From: Chelydra serpentina
Taxonomy: Eukaryota > Chordata > Testudines > Chelydridae
NCBI GenBank assembly: GCA_037349315.1
Contig: JBAIAC010000278.1
Span: 62,001-126,000 of the forward strand
Length of the DNA stretch: 64,000 nucleotides
Direction of reading: 5' to 3'
Shown here one piece after another: positions 1 to 10,865 of the stretch. Numbering within the stretch: position 1 is the stretch's first letter; every line of letters begins with the position of its first letter. A model generated the notes under the pieces. The model was not told where the DNA came from. It ran no database searches and worked only from the letters and a program-made list of their open reading frames with translations. A program made the position numbers and the translations under genes.

Positions 1-787
1 GCGAGGTGGACGGGGTGGAAAGGGGTGGCTGGGTGGAGAAGTAGCTAGAGAAGGATGATGGATGCAGAAGGGTGGCTAGGTGGGTGGGGTGGAGGGGTGG
101 CTAGGGAAGGAAGATGGATGCAGAAGGGTGGCGAGGTGGACGGGGTGGAAAGGGGTGGAAAGGGGTGGCTGGGTGGAGAAGTAGCTAGAGAAGGAAGATG
201 GATGCAGAAGGGTGGCTAGGTGGGTGGGGTGGCTGGGTGGATGGGGTGGAAAGGGGTGGCTGGGTGGAGAAGTAGCTAGGGAAGGATGATGGATGCAGAA
301 GGGTGGCTAGGTGGGTGGGGTGGCTGGGTGGAGGGGTGGCTAGAGAAGGAAGATGGATGCAGAAGGGTGGCGAGGTGGACGGGGTGGAAAGGGGTGGCTG
401 GGTGGAGAGGTATCTAGGGAAGGATGATGGATGCAGAAGGGTGGCTGGGTGGATGGGGTGGAAAGGGGTGGCTGGGTGGAGAGGTAGCTAGGGAAGGATG
501 ATGGATGCAGAAGGGTGGCTAGGTGGGTGGGGTGGAGGGGTGGCTAGGGAAGGAAGATGGATGCAGAAGGGTGGCGAGGTGGACGGGGTGGAAAGGGGTG
601 GAAAGGGGTGGCTGGGTGGAGGGGTGGCTAGGGAAGGATGATGGATGCAGAAGGGTGGCTAGGTGGGTGGGGTGGCTGGGTGGAGAGGTAGCTAGGGAAG
701 GATGATGGATGCAGAAGGGTGGCGAGGTGGACGGGGTGGAAAGGGGTGGAAAGGGGTGGCTGGGTGGAGAAGTAGCTAGAGAAGGAT
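1..787 (+). repeat. G-rich minisatellite in last GDF11 intron
   Basis: This is a tandem repeat with irregular period. The anchor gatgcagaagggtgg recurs about ten times (near 61, 117, 201, 292, 357, 428, 506, 560, 648 and 706), with spacings of roughly 54 to 91 bases. Spacing varies because blocks such as ggggtggaaa and gctgggtgga are present in different numbers. The + strand is almost pure purine plus T and holds many runs of three or four G, some arranged so that four runs lie within about 35 bases. The array continues off the left edge. It stops about 120 bases before the GDF11 terminal exon, so it is intronic. Short open frames through it are repeat artefacts. Confidence 0.93.
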
Positions 788-885
788 GGGTAGCAGAGTT
801 GTGGGAGGTTCGAGGAGCTGATGAGATGGATCCTGCAGCAGGCCCCCCCCCCTCCGAAGGCTGGCCCCAGGGCCAAGGCTCAGCT

Positions 886-904
886 GGCTGCTCTCTCCCC
901 CCAG
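886..904 (+). other. GDF11: Splice acceptor and polypyrimidine tract, GDF11 last exon
   Basis: A pyrimidine-rich tract (tgctctctccccccag) ends in AG at 903-904, directly before the first codon of the terminal exon. The cut falls between codons (phase 0) and leaves an exon starting His-Pro-Phe-Met-Glu, as in mammalian GDF11. Confidence 0.85.
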
Positions 905-1285
905 CATCCCTTCATGGAGCTCCGCGTGCTGGAGAACAACAAGCGCTCGCGGCGGAACCTGGGCCTGGACTGCGACGAGCACTCCACCGAGTCCCGCTGC
1001 TGCCGCTACCCGCTGACTGTTGACTTTGAGGCCTTCGGCTGGGACTGGATTATTGCCCCCAAGCGGTACAAAGCCAACTACTGCTCGGGCCAGTGTGAGT
1101 ACATGTTCATGCAGAAGTACCCGCACACCCACCTGGTGCAGCAGGCGAACCCCCGGGGCTCGGCCGGGCCCTGCTGCACCCCCACCAAGATGTCCCCCAT
1201 CAACATGCTTTACTTCAATGACAAACAGCAGATTATCTACGGCAAGATCCCAGGCATGGTGGTTGACAGATGCGGCTGCTCTTAA
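905..1285 (+). CDS. GDF11: GDF11 terminal coding exon (growth/differentiation factor 11, partial)
   Basis: This exon encodes the end of the prodomain and the whole mature ligand of GDF11, a secreted TGF-beta family dimer that signals through activin type II receptors and SMAD2/3 and patterns the anterior-posterior axis. It has 126 codons plus TAA (1283-1285). Residues 14-17 are the furin site RSRR (944-955). The mature part is 109 residues (956-1282) with nine cysteines in the GDF8/GDF11 pattern (LDC, RCC, YCSGQC, PCC, RCGCS). GDF11 is favoured over myostatin by [14 protein letters not shown] and PGMVV, where myostatin has GECEFVFLQ, NGKEQ and PAMVV. Compared with remembered human GDF11 only two changes appear: LENN for LENT, and DEHSTE for DEHSSE, the latter being the myostatin state. 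Upstream exons lie off the left edge. Confidence 0.97.
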   Translation, partial: HPFMELRVLENNKRSRRNLGLDCDEHSTESRCCRYPLTVDFEAFGWDWIIAPKRYKANYCSGQCEYMFMQKYPHTHLVQQANPRGSAGPCCTPTKMSPINMLYFNDKQQIIYGKIPGMVVDRCGCS

Positions 1286-2130
1286 AACCCAGCCGGTGCT
1301 CCCCCAGCCCCGCTCCCGTGCGCCCGGCCAACCAGCAAGCATCATCTTTGCTTCCCCCCCTTTTTTAGAGAGAGAAAAAGAACGAACGTTAAAATTATTT
1401 TGTGAATGTCGGGGGATGGGGGGGGGAGAGACAGGACCCCCCCAAGAAAACCGAACAGAACCCAAACTCTCCCGCGCTTCACCATGCACTGTGCAATAAG
1501 CAAATGCCCCCACCTGGGGCAGGCCAGCTGGGTACCACTTTCCTCCCAAGGCACGTCTACCCCCACAACCCCACCCTGTCATCGGCAGCAGCTCAGAGAG
1601 GTGTCTCTTACCGGGGTTTGGTTCTTGGTCCCTGGTTAACGCCGAGACGGCAGGGCAGCGACTCTTCAACCGTTTACAAGCAGTGGAAGCTTTCTATGCG
1701 TTTAAGTTAAAAACAAAAAATCAAGACAATTGTCTGGAGCGGCAGCGCTCACAGAAACAGGATATTTTGTACGGGGCGAGAGAAGAACCGAAGAACAAAG
1801 CGGCCTGGGAAAAAGGAAAGATACCCTGGATCACTGGCCTTTTCTTCCCAGCAGTTTTGTTTCTGGGGGGGACGGGAGGGGGGATTTCAGCTGCCTGCCC
1901 TTTGAGAGAGAGAATTCCCCTGGCAGGGCTCCAAAGAAAGGATCGCTTGGCTCCCCGGACCCAGCCAGCACGTGCTGCGGAGAGCTAGGAGGGGCCGGGC
2001 CGGGGGGCTGCATTGCTGATGTTGGAACGTCTGATCCTGCTGGCCCAGCACAGGTTAAACTCCCTGATCTGACCCCACCGCCCTGGCCCAGATTATGGTC
2101 AGGCTCCCTGATCTCATTGTTCCTTGTCAA

Positions 2131-2325
2131 TCTGCTCCAGAGCACTCACCCCAATCCCATCACCCCTTGTGCACCCCAACCCCTGACTCCCCCTGTGCAT
2201 CCCAACCCCCCATAACCCCTGCATCCCCCAACCCCTTGTGCACCCTGAATCCGCCCATCCCAGCATCCCAGCCCACCACCCCATCTTTCCATCTTGGCAC
2301 CCCAAACTCCCTGATCCCATTGTAC
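2131..2325 (+). repeat. C-rich degenerate low-complexity repeat
   Basis: This stretch repeats variants of ccccaacccc, tgcacccc and gcatccc with little fixed period. It looks like a decayed minisatellite in the GDF11 3' region. No coding potential is evident. Confidence 0.6.
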
Positions 2326-2566
2326 TGCTAGAGATGAGCTGGTAGGGACGACGGGCTCCAGTGCCCGTCTGGGCCCAGCTTTGATCCGAATCTGGATGGC
2401 AGGGTGGGGGGGACGGGACCCTGGGAGTTTTTGCCTGCGAGAGGACTGCAGGAGCAGGTGAAGGAGTCCAGCAAGTCCCCTGCAGCCCCACTCCCACAGG
2501 GTGCAGTGCAAGCCGCCCGTGCTAGAATGCGGGCCGCCCAGGGAGGAGACGGCTTCCCGCCGTAAC

Positions 2567-2585
2567 TTATTTATTTATTAATTAT
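2567..2585 (+). promoter_or_regulatory. AU-rich element-like cluster in GDF11 3' region
   Basis: The sequence ttatttatttattaatta gives overlapping ATTTA pentamers in an otherwise GC-rich region, the form of an AU-rich mRNA-decay element. Function is inferred from the motif only and depends on the GDF11 transcript extending this far. Confidence 0.4.
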
Positions 2586-4759
2586 TCTCCTTGTGAGAAC
2601 TCACAATTCACCTGGCTACTGCACTAGAAAAGCATGTGGCCTCCCACCTCACCTAGAAAGAGCCGTGTGAATGGCTGTGGTTTTTAATGCACTTACACAA
2701 ACCCTTTTCTTGCTGTCTTCGGAATCACCAAATAACCCCTTGCCCCACGCTAGGTCTGAGATTCCAGCCCACCGGGGATGGGGCTTCCCAGCCTGCCTGG
2801 GTTAGCAACAGACTGAGACCCCACTAACATAGGCAGAGGAAAGCCAGACGATCTGTCCCAAGCAGGTGCTGAGGGATGGGGAATCCTGGCTCCCGGAGGC
2901 TCCATTTGCATTCCCAGCTGGGTGGAGGCCAGAACAGGAGCAGTCTCCCTGACTGCGGAAGGGTCTCTTGAGGGGTAGTTGTGGAAGCACTGTTCCCTAG
3001 GCTGTGTGGACAAAGCATTAGGAACAGACTGGAGGGAACAATGTGGCCCTGGCCGTATGGGCTGTGGACCAGGTGGGGTCCAATTGAGCTGTTTGGATGG
3101 ACTAGGCAGGATCTCTCAGGGCTTTTCCATCACTGAGATCTGTGAAGAGAGTTACAGGGACGACCATGGCTCGATGTGCTTCCATGATGAACCCCAATGG
3201 GCTGTGGAGCGCGGGCTCTCACCTCTGCTGCCCCAACGCCCTGGCGAGAGAGGTCACCGGGCTGCTGCAGTTCCTGCCATTTGCCAGGTTCGGCCCCGGC
3301 CCCGATCTTTGTGGTGGTCTCGGCCTCAAGAAGCCGCGGGAGCCAGGCAGGCAGCAGTGCTCGGCGTAGGCGGCTCAGTGCTCTGGACCGAGGGTGTGCG
3401 AGGAGGAAATGAGCCCGGCCGTGCGATCGCTGTGTGGATCCCAACCTGGCTCCTGGCGCAGGGGAGGTTATGGAGAGATTCTCTGGGCTAGCTGGCTCAG
3501 GTAATCAGGCTGCCAATGATCTGCCTCTTGGTTTGCATTCAGCCCAGGGACCAGACATGGTTCCCCCCTGACTGGAGGCCCGTGTGTGAAGTGAGTCAGG
3601 GAGTCCTAGTGGAAAAACCATCATTGCAATCGGGATTCACCAGCCTATTTGCTGGCAGCCTCACCAGAGAGACCATGGAGACATGGCTGGTAGGGTGGCA
3701 TAGGGCAAGCTCCCGGTCTGTGGGTTCAGCCAGCCTGGCGCTTCCATGGGTCGAAAAGTGGATCACTGTTCAGGAAAACAGGAAGCTTCAGCCCGCTGAC
3801 CTGAGCGGAGGGCTGGGGTTTGTTACTGGTGCGACGCATATGGGTCAGTTTCTCTCTAAAGGAGGAAAACTTGGCCAGAAAGCCTGGCCGTGGACAATTT
3901 TGCTGATGCAGCACATTTGCTTCCCACTCTGCCCTCGCTGTTTGGATTATTACTAAGAACGTTTGCACAAAAACAGGATCCTTGTTTCTCAAGAGTTCAT
4001 TGGCTCCTGCTGCTTGGGGCTGCCCCCCACCCCTGCCATCGGGAGGATGCAAACCGAATCCGCGGGTCGCCATCGCCGAGCTGTCATGGGGCAGTGTCCC
4101 CGGCGCCGAGCCGACGGACCGCAGGGGAGCTGGATGATGTTCCACTGCAGACGTCAGACCAAGTCCCCGATGCCTCGTGGTCATTAAAACCCCTGGAGCA
4201 CAACACTTCCCACACTGGGTCGGCAGAGACCGGGCTCCTCAGCCTGCTGCCAGCTACAAAACTGTGTGAAGCTAAAAATACCTCAGCCCTTTCGCCCCGT
4301 TCCTTTGCCAGGGCAGTATCCGCTGTAGTGGGCGCAGAGCGCGGGCCTGCGACTGGGGAGGGAGCCGTCAGTGAGACGCTCCCTGTGCGAGTGGGGCCCA
4401 CTGGAAGGAAAAGGCCGGAGAGTCCCCGCCCCTAGCACTTAAGAGTCAGGCTGTTAAATCTGGCGTCCTGGCCAAATTCCAATGGGGGCCTCTGTAAGCT
4501 CCCCTTGGGGGTCAGCTGGAGCCAACGCCCCCCCCCCCCTGCTTTCCTCTCCCGAGATACCGTGTGCAGTTACTAGGTATACCCCCCTTTCCCCTGTGGC
4601 TGGGGCCTCCCTGGTTCTATGTATACACCCTACAAAGCACTTAGGGGTGGGGTGGGATGAAAGAGGCTCTGGGAATAGATCCCTTTGATCCTGCTATCTG
4701 CCACTGCTAGAGAGCTTAGCTCTGCTCCGGCTGAGCTACTGACTCTAGGGGAGCAGGAT

Positions 4760-4990
4760 GGGCCCACAATACTTAGCACTTGTCTCATGCTTTTTGTCCG
4801 TGGATCTCAAAGCGCTTTACAAAGGGGATGGCCCCGCTCGACAGAGGGAGAACTGAGGCACAGAGAGAGGATGTCACCGTCCCAGCGTCGCACAAAGAGC
4901 CAATGGCAGAGCCAGGCGCAGACCCCAGCTCTCATGGCTCCCAGTCCAGGGCCTTGGCCTGCTGCCTCACTCCTTAGCACTTATAGACTG
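4760..4990 (-). repeat. MIR-like SINE, reverse orientation
   Basis: In + reading it begins with the SINE 3' core (gatctcaaagcgctttacaaa) and continues with gagaactgaggcacagagagag and the reverse of the tRNA-related head (cccagtccagggccttggcc). This is the standard MIR order on the - strand. Edges are approximate. Confidence 0.65.
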
Positions 4991-6221
4991 TAGCGCTTTA
5001 CGTTTTCAAAGCACTGTTCATAGATTAACTAACTTGCTCAGCCCGTGCTCTGGTTCTAGCCAGGCTGCTAACCTAGGCTAAAGATGGGCGATGCAAGGGA
5101 TCGGGCTGAGCTCCTGCTAGAGAAAGGAAGGAAATGCCGAACCTTTGCCACTTTGAGGTACCTCCTGTATTCCATCCGCCTGACCCTCATTCTCCTTGCC
5201 CATTAGCCGCCCACTGCCGGAGCAGGCTGGGCTTTTCTGGCGCACACCAGCCAACTCAGGTCTGCAGTTTGCGCTCTTGGCAGGACAAGGAAGTGTTTTC
5301 TGTTCACTGCCAAGGGAGGCCTGGGCAGGGCAGGGCCGGAAAGGAGATCGGAATATTGTCTGGTTTCAAGGAGGGGTCACTAAAGCAACAGGATGCCATG
5401 CACTCCGAGGACCCAGAGATCCTGTTTTCATGCTGAAGTCCCGAGCAACAGAGCGCCCTGGATTTGAGGCTCGGTAGAAGAACCTGTCCCTCCGATGTGG
5501 CACCCTCTGCCTTGGCATCCCTGCCCCCTTTCTCTTCTGTGACAACCACACAGGCCCAAGCCCAGCTGGGAAGGAGTGAGAAGGATTCACAGCCTGCCTC
5601 GCACATCACCGCAGCCACAACCGCCAGCTTCCAACCGTGGAGCAGAGACAGGAAGGACACAGTGGGGCGACAGGATCGTAGGGTCAGCGAGCGGTCGGGG
5701 AGCCCCGCAGCGCCACTTGGGTGGCTGCATCACTGGTTCTCATGAAGAGGCAGCGCTGGATCTACACCTGCAAAGAACTTTCTGAGCGCCGGGGGCAGCA
5801 GCCAACTGAACCAGGAGCTGACTGGCCAATCCCCATGCTCCCTGCAGCCCACCGCTGCTTTATTCTGCCTGGAAATCATTTCCCCATCTGGCATCCGAAG
5901 CAGGGACAAGGAAACAGCCCCTGCTCCTCTGTCAGATCTGCTGCTGGGGACCTTCTATTCTCTTCACAGCCTTAGCACCATGCTTCCCAGTCCAGGCCTG
6001 GAGGGCAGCCCGTTTGGGGGTCTACGGACACACCTCTTCCTCTTATGAACACAGAGCTACCCTGTGCCCCCCTGGCTGGTGCCAATCCGGAACAGCGCGG
6101 CTTGAGCAAAAGGGAACCAGAGCAGCTTTGTACCTAACCCCTCAATTGGAAGGACCCAAGAGAGATTACTACACCAGTGAGCACGGACTAAAGGATTCAG
6201 AATAGAAAGGGCTGGGCCACA

Positions 6222-6400
6222 TGGGTCTAGCAGTCAGACCAGGTGACTGGGAATCAAGGCACCTGGATTTCTTTCCTGCTGTTGTCCTTTTGGGGAGCTG
6301 CTTCCCCAGCTGTGCCTCAGTTTCCCCCTGTGGAATGGGGCTCACCCCTGCCTCGCAGCCTGTGGGGAAATGGAGGTGTAGAAAGGGGAAGTGGCTGGCC
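6222..6400 (+). repeat. MIR-like SINE
   Basis: The order is tagcagtcagacc, a box-B-like region, then tgtgcctcagtttccccctgt and ggaatgggg, which are MIR landmarks in + orientation. A second, reversed fragment may follow to about 6480. Confidence 0.55.
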
Positions 6401-7997
6401 CACTGTCACACGGAGTCAGTGACAGTCAGGAATCGCTGGCTCTGCGCTTCTCCCACAACACTCTGCTCTAGGAACGCCCAAGTGCCATGAAGGCGGCATT
6501 TCGGGAGTGGTCATGCTCAAGGAAACAGCTCTCACAGTAACCTGGCAGGCCCCTGGTTTTATTCCCTCGCAACGATCCTGGCTCCTGTTTGCTCGTCTCA
6601 TACGAGGAAGGTTCCTTTTCTAGCTGCCACCGCCCGGGCTCTGAACACAGCGGGGCTCTGGCTGCTTCCAGCATTGGCACTGGGAACAACGCTTCGGCGA
6701 TCAGGACTCGGGGGGTTATCCCACTGCTGCTGCTCCCCTCACTCCCCTGGAGCTGGGCTGGCTCGCCCAGGGACAGCGTTCAGCGTTCTAGGAGGCAAAC
6801 TGCTCCTTGCCAACATGCCAGGCGAACACTGCTTCCCAAGCCCAGCTGAGCCGTTCAATGCTTTTGCCCAGAACCCCTCTCTAAAGCTGCACAGATCAGC
6901 CTGGGACTGGATGATCATTACTTACTTGAATTCCCTCCAGTTTTAAGATGGAGACGTTCTCAGGTGACCGGAGCTATGGAACCGGGCTACATCCTTGCCA
7001 TCGTGTGCCCCTTCGCCACGGGGGATGACGAGGCTATTTCTGACGAAGTAGTTTCCTGTTGGTGGCCTCACTCAGACTCGGAGGGGGAAAATGTTATCCC
7101 AGAGCTCAGAGATGGAAAAGACCAGTTAGATCCCTGGGGGAAGGACTGTTCCCCTCAGGACATTTCTAATGCTTCAGCAAGGCTGTTTTGAAAGGCTTTG
7201 AGCAATGGGCTATCCCCATTGCTTACAGCAGCCAAGGGAGCTCTCAAGCAAGCTTCTAACTCCAGCGGGGATCAGTCCTTCATGCTAACTACAGGCTCGG
7301 GAGGTGGGCTGGGAGAGAGAGAACATGACCAGGAACTTATTTGTGGCCAAAGTAGCTGACAAGCTGCCTAGATCGTCCCCATGAGAGATGAGGCCTAAAG
7401 AATCCTACACATCAGAAATGAAAAACAACCTTTAGGTCCCATCTGTTCTGCCTCCTTCATTCCGTAAAGCATATTTCCTAGTGCTTTCACCAGGCTGGTT
7501 AAGCTCTCCCAGTCAATGGGAGACCCACCAGTGAGAAGGTGGTGTTTGAATCAGGGAAGTTAGAAATGAGAACTGTGTAGTAGACCCTGCAGTCCATCTC
7601 CCTGCAAATACACAACCACTTCCTAGATACACACATCTGCCAGGCAGGCCCCGTCTCTCCCTCTTAAACATGGAAGCTCTCACTGGCTGTTGGCTGGGGC
7701 ATGGAGAAATTTGGGGAAATTTTTCCAGCCAGATGACACCGGAGACGAAAAGACCTAACTCTGGCAATGGGGAACGTCGCTCATGGCTGTTCTGTGTATT
7801 GTCCGGGGGAATCCGACTGGCCGAGGGCAGGCAGGGGTTGTTTCATGTGTGTTTGTACAGATCAGCCCTACGAGTATTTTATTATTATTTACTTTGTGTA
7901 TGTTATTGTGCGTAATGTCTTAGCTTGTGTTTGTTTTTTTCATTGGGTATCTGAAGATGGCGAGAAGAGTTTACGAGGATGGCGGCTCAGGAAAGAA

Positions 7998-8153
7998 GCC
8001 ATTTGCTGGGGTGGGTTTTTTATTTTATTTTAATCACATGACCAAAAGGCCATTCATTGGTTGGGTTGTTTTTTCATTGTTGTTGTTGTTGTTGTTTTAA
8101 TCACATGACCAAACACAGCACTTGAACATCAATAAATAAATAAATAAATAAAA
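7998..8153 (+). repeat. Simple repeats with 19-bp direct repeat pair
   Basis: A 19-base sequence, ttttaatcacatgaccaaa, occurs at 8028-8046 and again at 8095-8113. Between the copies lies a (TTG)n run (about 8078-8097). An (AATA)n run (8131-8153) follows the second copy. It looks like a local duplication grown around unstable simple repeats in the GDF11 3' region. Confidence 0.85.
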
Positions 8154-9417
8154 ATATTTTAAAAAGTAATAATAAAAAAATATCAAAGAGTTCAGAGCTT
8201 TCCGCTCCAGTCCTGCTCCTGCGACTCACTCGCCCTGGGCCTGAGCCAGCGATTCAGATGGGGCTCCACCATTACAGACGGTGCGGCTAGAGGCACATGT
8301 GCTCCCATCAAGAGGGACTCTTCTGGCAGGGATCGGCACTGGGTTTTCAGGCACTGGCCAATGGAGCCGCCGCTGCACCGGGCAGTAACTTTCATTCCCA
8401 GTAAGGGGTTAGATTTGTTTCATCAGCTGATTTCTAGGTCCAGAGGCCGCCACAGCAGGTGACCATCAACAGGCTTCCTGCAAGAATCCATGGAACATTT
8501 ATTGACTTGGTTGATGGATCCGTCCACCCCCACTGGATAGTCTCATCCGGCTGCACTGCTCCCTCTCACCGAAGCAAAAACTCAATCCATCCAGGAGGTG
8601 ACAAGCGGTGCGAGCTGTGGGGACGCTCTGGAGGCTCAGAGGTGGTGGCAACAGGAGACTTGATTCTTCCCAAATTGCAGGAGCGAGGCAAAGCGTCTGA
8701 CTCGAGAACGCTGAATGTTCACTGTAAAAATGTCTGTATTGAGAGACTTGGGCTAAAGTACCATTTGCACTATGGAAGGTTAAAGAAAATTTAAGAGACT
8801 AGTATGGGGTTTCCCTCTGTGACACACCAAGGTCTCGACGGGAGATGCTTTTATGTCTGTGCTTTCTCTTCTTGTAATTGCTGTGCGTGGGGATTAGTGC
8901 GTATGCATCTTGATGGTTTCTCCTTGCTGCCCGAGGAGATGGTTCCCTCTGCCCTGCTCTGTGTCCGTGCAATCCCAGCACTCAGAGGCTAGGCACACAT
9001 GCCAGGATACTCGACTGAATCCAGATGACGGCTTGTAACGGCTGCACTGCTAGCATTACTGAGCTCAACTTGCAACGTGTGAAATTCCCCCGCTCTTGCA
9101 TCTTCTACAGATCTTCTCTGACAAGCTGGGACAATTCTGGGTTACCCAGCACACAGTCCAGCCCTGAATTCCCGGCAATCCCCAGGTATCGCTTGGGGCC
9201 AAGTAGAGGACTCTGCCCATGTGATAAGTGGCTCAGGAGCACGGGAAGAAACTGGGCTGCGCATTGGTGTCTCGCTGGAGAATAACCTGGGTCCCAGCTG
9301 CCCACTGCTCATGAAGAACTCCACAGCCCTTCCAGAAAGGGCAGGGAAGTAGTTGCCGTGTGTTAAGGAGCAACCTTGATTGATGAAATACTTTTACGAT
9401 GCCAGTGTGGGAAGGGA

Positions 9418-9545
9418 GTTGGGTCTAGTGGTTAGAGCTGGGAATCAGGATTCCTGACCTTGAGCAAAGGTTTGTGTTCCTCCTCGGTAGAACAAAGATA
9501 ATACCTACCTCATAAGGGTCTTGTGAGGCTTCATGACTGCACCGG
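9418..9545 (+). repeat. MIR-like SINE
   Basis: The landmarks are gtctagtggttagagc, gaatcaggattcctgacc, and aagataatacctacctcataagggtcttgtgaggctt, the typical MIR head and core on the + strand. Confidence 0.75.
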
Positions 9546-10294
9546 GCATTTTGAAATCCACAGGCAGCAGGCACATTACAGCCACATACAGCGCTAAGAA
9601 CACGCATGTTGGGTGACGGGTTTTTTGTATAACATATTTAAAAGGAAATGCCACCACTCCCTCACCTCCCAGATGTCCAACAGAAATTAGTCTTAAACCA
9701 GACACCGCCTCAGCTGCTGTTCAGTTTGCTTTGAAGTTTAAAAAGCTTCAGTGTGTTTCACTTCTCCACCAAACAGACAGAAAAACTGCCCCGCTGAAGG
9801 CAACACGGGAACTACTCTCCAAGCTGAATCCACTATTTAACAGCCTCTGGGAAAAACCAATATGGTGTCTTATAGATCATGTGGTCCATGTTAAAATGTC
9901 CCTCTAGGAAACAAATTCTTCGCGCCCCCCCCTCCGAGCTCACAAAGTTCCTAGCAAACATTCCTGTTTAAAATTCTCACCAAGGGGGCAAATTTCACAC
10001 GGATGCAATCAACTAAAGAACAACCACCAAAAACTCTGGTACGTGAAAATGTAAGAAATAAAAAACCGGAGGAAGCTCACATTTATGATGATGTGGGGCA
10101 GCACAGAAGGGATTTACAGATTCTCTTTCATAAACCATGCTAGAAAAAGCTACAGGAAAGGGAAAAAAAATTAAATGACTGTTTGTTATTTCTCTTCCAT
10201 GTTGTATAAACTAAGCTTTAGTTATTTGTATATATTATAACCGTTGCTTCTGTCCCAATTTCTTTCTCTTTTTTTTTTAGACTTCTTTTGTACA

Positions 10295-10300
10295 ATAAAA
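10295..10300 (+). terminator. Candidate GDF11 poly(A) signal
   Basis: AATAAA follows a long T-rich stretch (cttttttttttagacttctt) at the end of an AT-rich, UTR-like region. It is the best canonical signal after the GDF11 stop outside the simple repeat at 8131 (which also contains AATAAA by composition). An ATTAAA at 4183-4188 is an alternative, weaker candidate. Confidence 0.4.
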
Positions 10301-10589
10301 ATTATATAGCCAAACCAAAAACAACAAAAAAAAGGAGAAAAAAAAAAGGAAAAAGGAAAAAAGATCTGCTGGCAAATGCATTTTCCTTTGGTGACTTTTC
10401 TTTGATTGTCTTTATTATGACAGAGCCTAATGCAAGGAATAGAACTCAGGAGTTCTGCTCCCCAGATTGCAACTGGTTGATTTTAGAAACTCTAAGTAGA
10501 GCTAGATTGATTTCCCATTTGGTTTATGGTCTCTCTCTCGCTGCCTAGGCATTAACACCTGGGTTTTAGTGGCAGCTCTGGGAGGCAAG

Positions 10590-10865
10590 CTGGATCTAGT
10601 GGATTGGAGGAGAGGGGCGGGGCCTAGGGATCAGGACTCCTGGGTTCTGTTCTCCGTATGACCTTGGGTCAGTCACTTCCCCTTTTTAAGTCTCAGTTTC
10701 CCTATCTGTCTTTACTCTCTGGGGGCGTTGGGGAGTTTAATTCCTGTTTGCAACGTGCTTTGAGATCTTTGCTTGGGAGGCTCGATACGGGCAAGTTATT
10801 CCTGGCTGGCAAAGGCCTGTGGGATTCTTTGGAACGAGACGTATTATAGACTAGATGGGCCAGCG
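10590..10865 (+). repeat. MIR-like SINE
   Basis: Landmarks are ctagggatcaggactcctgggttctgttc, gaccttgggtcagtcacttccc, and tctcagtttccctatctgtc, then a core ending near gtgctttgagatctttgc. The + orientation is clear. Confidence 0.75.

Larger units (their letters stand above)
1286..10310 (+). other. GDF11: GDF11 3' UTR and downstream flank (end uncertain)
   Basis: No further coding sequence follows the GDF11 stop. The first 1.3 kb is GC- and C-rich. An AU-rich stretch lies at 2567-2585, simple repeats around 8.0-8.15 kb, and an AT-rich, UTR-like stretch from about 9.9 to 10.3 kb ends in AATAAA at 10295. Several MIR-like SINEs interrupt the region. Long GDF11 3' UTRs are known in mammals, so much of this may be transcribed, but the sequence alone cannot show where the mRNA ends. 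Open frames here are short and resemble no family I know. Confidence 0.5.

Noticed and set aside
303..1023. Several short frames rich in Gly, Trp, Arg and Val near the left edge
   Set aside because: They are translations of the G-rich minisatellite and have no independent coding evidence.
776..1669. 297-codon frame on the - strand opposite GDF11
   Set aside because: It is the antisense shadow of a conserved GC-rich coding exon and resembles no protein family; the sense strand is clearly GDF11.
10288..10548. Lysine-rich 86-codon frame after the GDF11 region
   Set aside because: The lysines come from an A-rich stretch following a poly(A) signal; no protein resemblance.
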